Origin: Pseudomonas costantinii
Lineage (GTDB): Bacteria; Pseudomonadota; Gammaproteobacteria; Pseudomonadales; Pseudomonadaceae
Assembly (NCBI RefSeq): GCF_001870435.1
Contig: NZ_MDDR01000025.1
Location: 1 to 64,000 of the forward strand
Reading direction: 5' to 3'
Length of the DNA stretch: 64,000 nt
The notes beneath the pieces were generated by a model. The model was not told where the DNA came from. It did not search any database and saw nothing but the letters and a program-made list of their open reading frames with translations. A program made the position numbers and the translations under genes. Positions 63,322 through 64,000 of the stretch are shown piece by piece. Position 1 is the first letter of the stretch; each line of letters opens with the position of its first letter.

Positions 63322-64000
63322 GTGATTGAAGCTGATCGTCTGATCGCGGCCACCGGCCCGCGCGACCGTGAAGAAGTCCAGGATCGCGCCATCCGGCCCC
63401 TGAGCCTGGCCGAATACATCGGCCAGCCCACCGTGCGCGAGCAAATGGAACTGTTCATCCAGGCCGCGCGCGGGCGCAGTGAGTCCCTGGATCACACGCT
63501 GATCTTCGGCCCGCCTGGCCTGGGTAAAACCACGCTGGCCAACATCATTGCCCAGGAAATGGGCGTGTCGATCAAGTCCACTTCTGGCCCGGTGCTGGAG
63601 CGTCCGGGTGACCTCGCGGCATTGCTGACCAACCTTGAGCCGCACGACGTGCTGTTTATCGACGAGATCCACCGGCTGTCGCCCATCGTCGAGGAAGTGC
63701 TGTACCCGGCCATGGAAGACTTCCAGCTCGACATCATGATCGGCGAAGGCCCGGCGGCCCGCTCGATCAAGCTCGACCTGCCGCCTTTCACCTTGGTGGG
63801 CGCCACGACCCGTGCGGGCATGCTGACCAACCCGCTGCGAGACCGTTTCGGCATTGTTCAACGTCTAGAGTTCTATAGCACTGCTGACCTTGCAACCATC
63901 GTCAGTCGTTCGGCGAACATTCTCGGTTTGCCACTGGACCCGGAAGGTGCGTTTGAAATCGCCCGCAGGGCTCGTGGTACGCCACGAATCGCCAACCGCT
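63322..64000 (+). CDS. ruvB: Holliday junction helicase motor RuvB (partial, runs off window)
   Basis: The first 226 codons of RuvB, starting with GTG immediately after the ruvA stop (TAA-GTG). The protein begins [18 protein letters not shown] and carries Walker [20 protein letters not shown], Walker [12 protein letters not shown] and sensor 1 [20 protein letters not shown]. These are identical or near-identical to P. aeruginosa RuvB. The C-terminal helicase lid and winged-helix domains lie beyond the window. AAA+ motor of the RuvABC branch-migration complex. Confidence 0.96.
   Translation, partial: MIEADRLIAATGPRDREEVQDRAIRPLSLAEYIGQPTVREQMELFIQAARGRSESLDHTLIFGPPGLGKTTLANIIAQEMGVSIKSTSGPVLERPGDLAALLTNLEPHDVLFIDEIHRLSPIVEEVLYPAMEDFQLDIMIGEGPAARSIKLDLPPFTLVGATTRAGMLTNPLRDRFGIVQRLEFYSTADLATIVSRSANILGLPLDPEGAFEIARRARGTPRIANR

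Overview
The window looks like a chromosome segment of a Pseudomonas of the P. fluorescens group. GC-rich codon use, MvaT, the Entner-Doudoroff genes edd-glk-gltR-gtrS, HemO and ruvCAB all fit. So do gene neighbourhoods known from P. aeruginosa and P. putida, and short REP-type palindromes built around a 'GGGAGCGGGCTTGCTCCC' core. I count 54 protein genes. I saw no rRNA, tRNA, CRISPR array, insertion sequence or prophage. The sequence is almost entirely core chromosome.

Layout. (1) 1-2.6 kb: a structured intergenic repeat and a chemoreceptor. (2) 2.7-8.3 kb: a heme-iron locus with a DUF454 membrane protein, heme oxygenase, a TonB-dependent heme receptor with a signalling domain, a FecR-type anti-sigma factor and an ECF sigma factor under a perfect Fur-type palindrome. 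(3) 8.3-14.5 kb: glucose catabolism, gapA divergent from edd-glk-gltR-gtrS, with two HexR-type operators between them. The operon ends at a 33-bp inverted repeat instead of running into the gts glucose transporter genes. (4) 14.6-18.1 kb: an AraC regulator, a small monooxygenase, a flavin reductase-like protein and a DUF347 membrane protein. (5) 18.1-22.8 kb: a 2-oxoglutarate permease and a MifS/MifR (DctB/DctD-like) two-component pair, with a sigma-54 promoter and two upstream activator palindromes 32 bp apart. (6) 22.9-29 kb: fumarase, a ferredoxin reductase, an enoyl-CoA hydratase, pyruvate kinase, a lipoprotein and a PilZ protein.

(7) 29-35.7 kb: a tightly overlapping six-gene operon RDD-SpoIIM-DUF4129-DUF4350-MoxR-DUF58. 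This is the most system-like set of genes of unknown function here. (8) 35.8-41.1 kb: sbcB, mvaT, purU, a 56-residue acidic protein and a PctA-like amino-acid chemoreceptor with a Tyr-to-Phe change in its ligand motif. (9) 41.4-48.7 kb: a HerA/DUF853 ATPase, dciA, secA, argJ and a Nudix-ThiE fusion. (10) 48.7-53.9 kb: cobalamin adenosyltransferase, a sensor kinase, panE, yajQ and an MscS-type channel. (11) 54.1-64 kb: an OprD-family porin, a HIT protein, slyX, a membrane-anchored cold-shock-domain protein, dps, a ribbon-helix-helix protein, an FmdB zinc ribbon, aspS, yebC/pmpR, ruvC, ruvA and the start of ruvB, which runs off the window.

How the genes work together. Iron limitation should relieve Fur and allow the ECF/FecR/receptor cascade to import heme, which HemO opens. 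GltR/GtrS and HexR tune Entner-Doudoroff flux through Edd, Glk and GapA, which feeds pyruvate kinase. MifS/MifR should switch on 2-oxoglutarate import with sigma-54. DciA, SbcB and RuvABC serve replication and repair. Identities rest on motif reading and recalled family knowledge; no database was searched.
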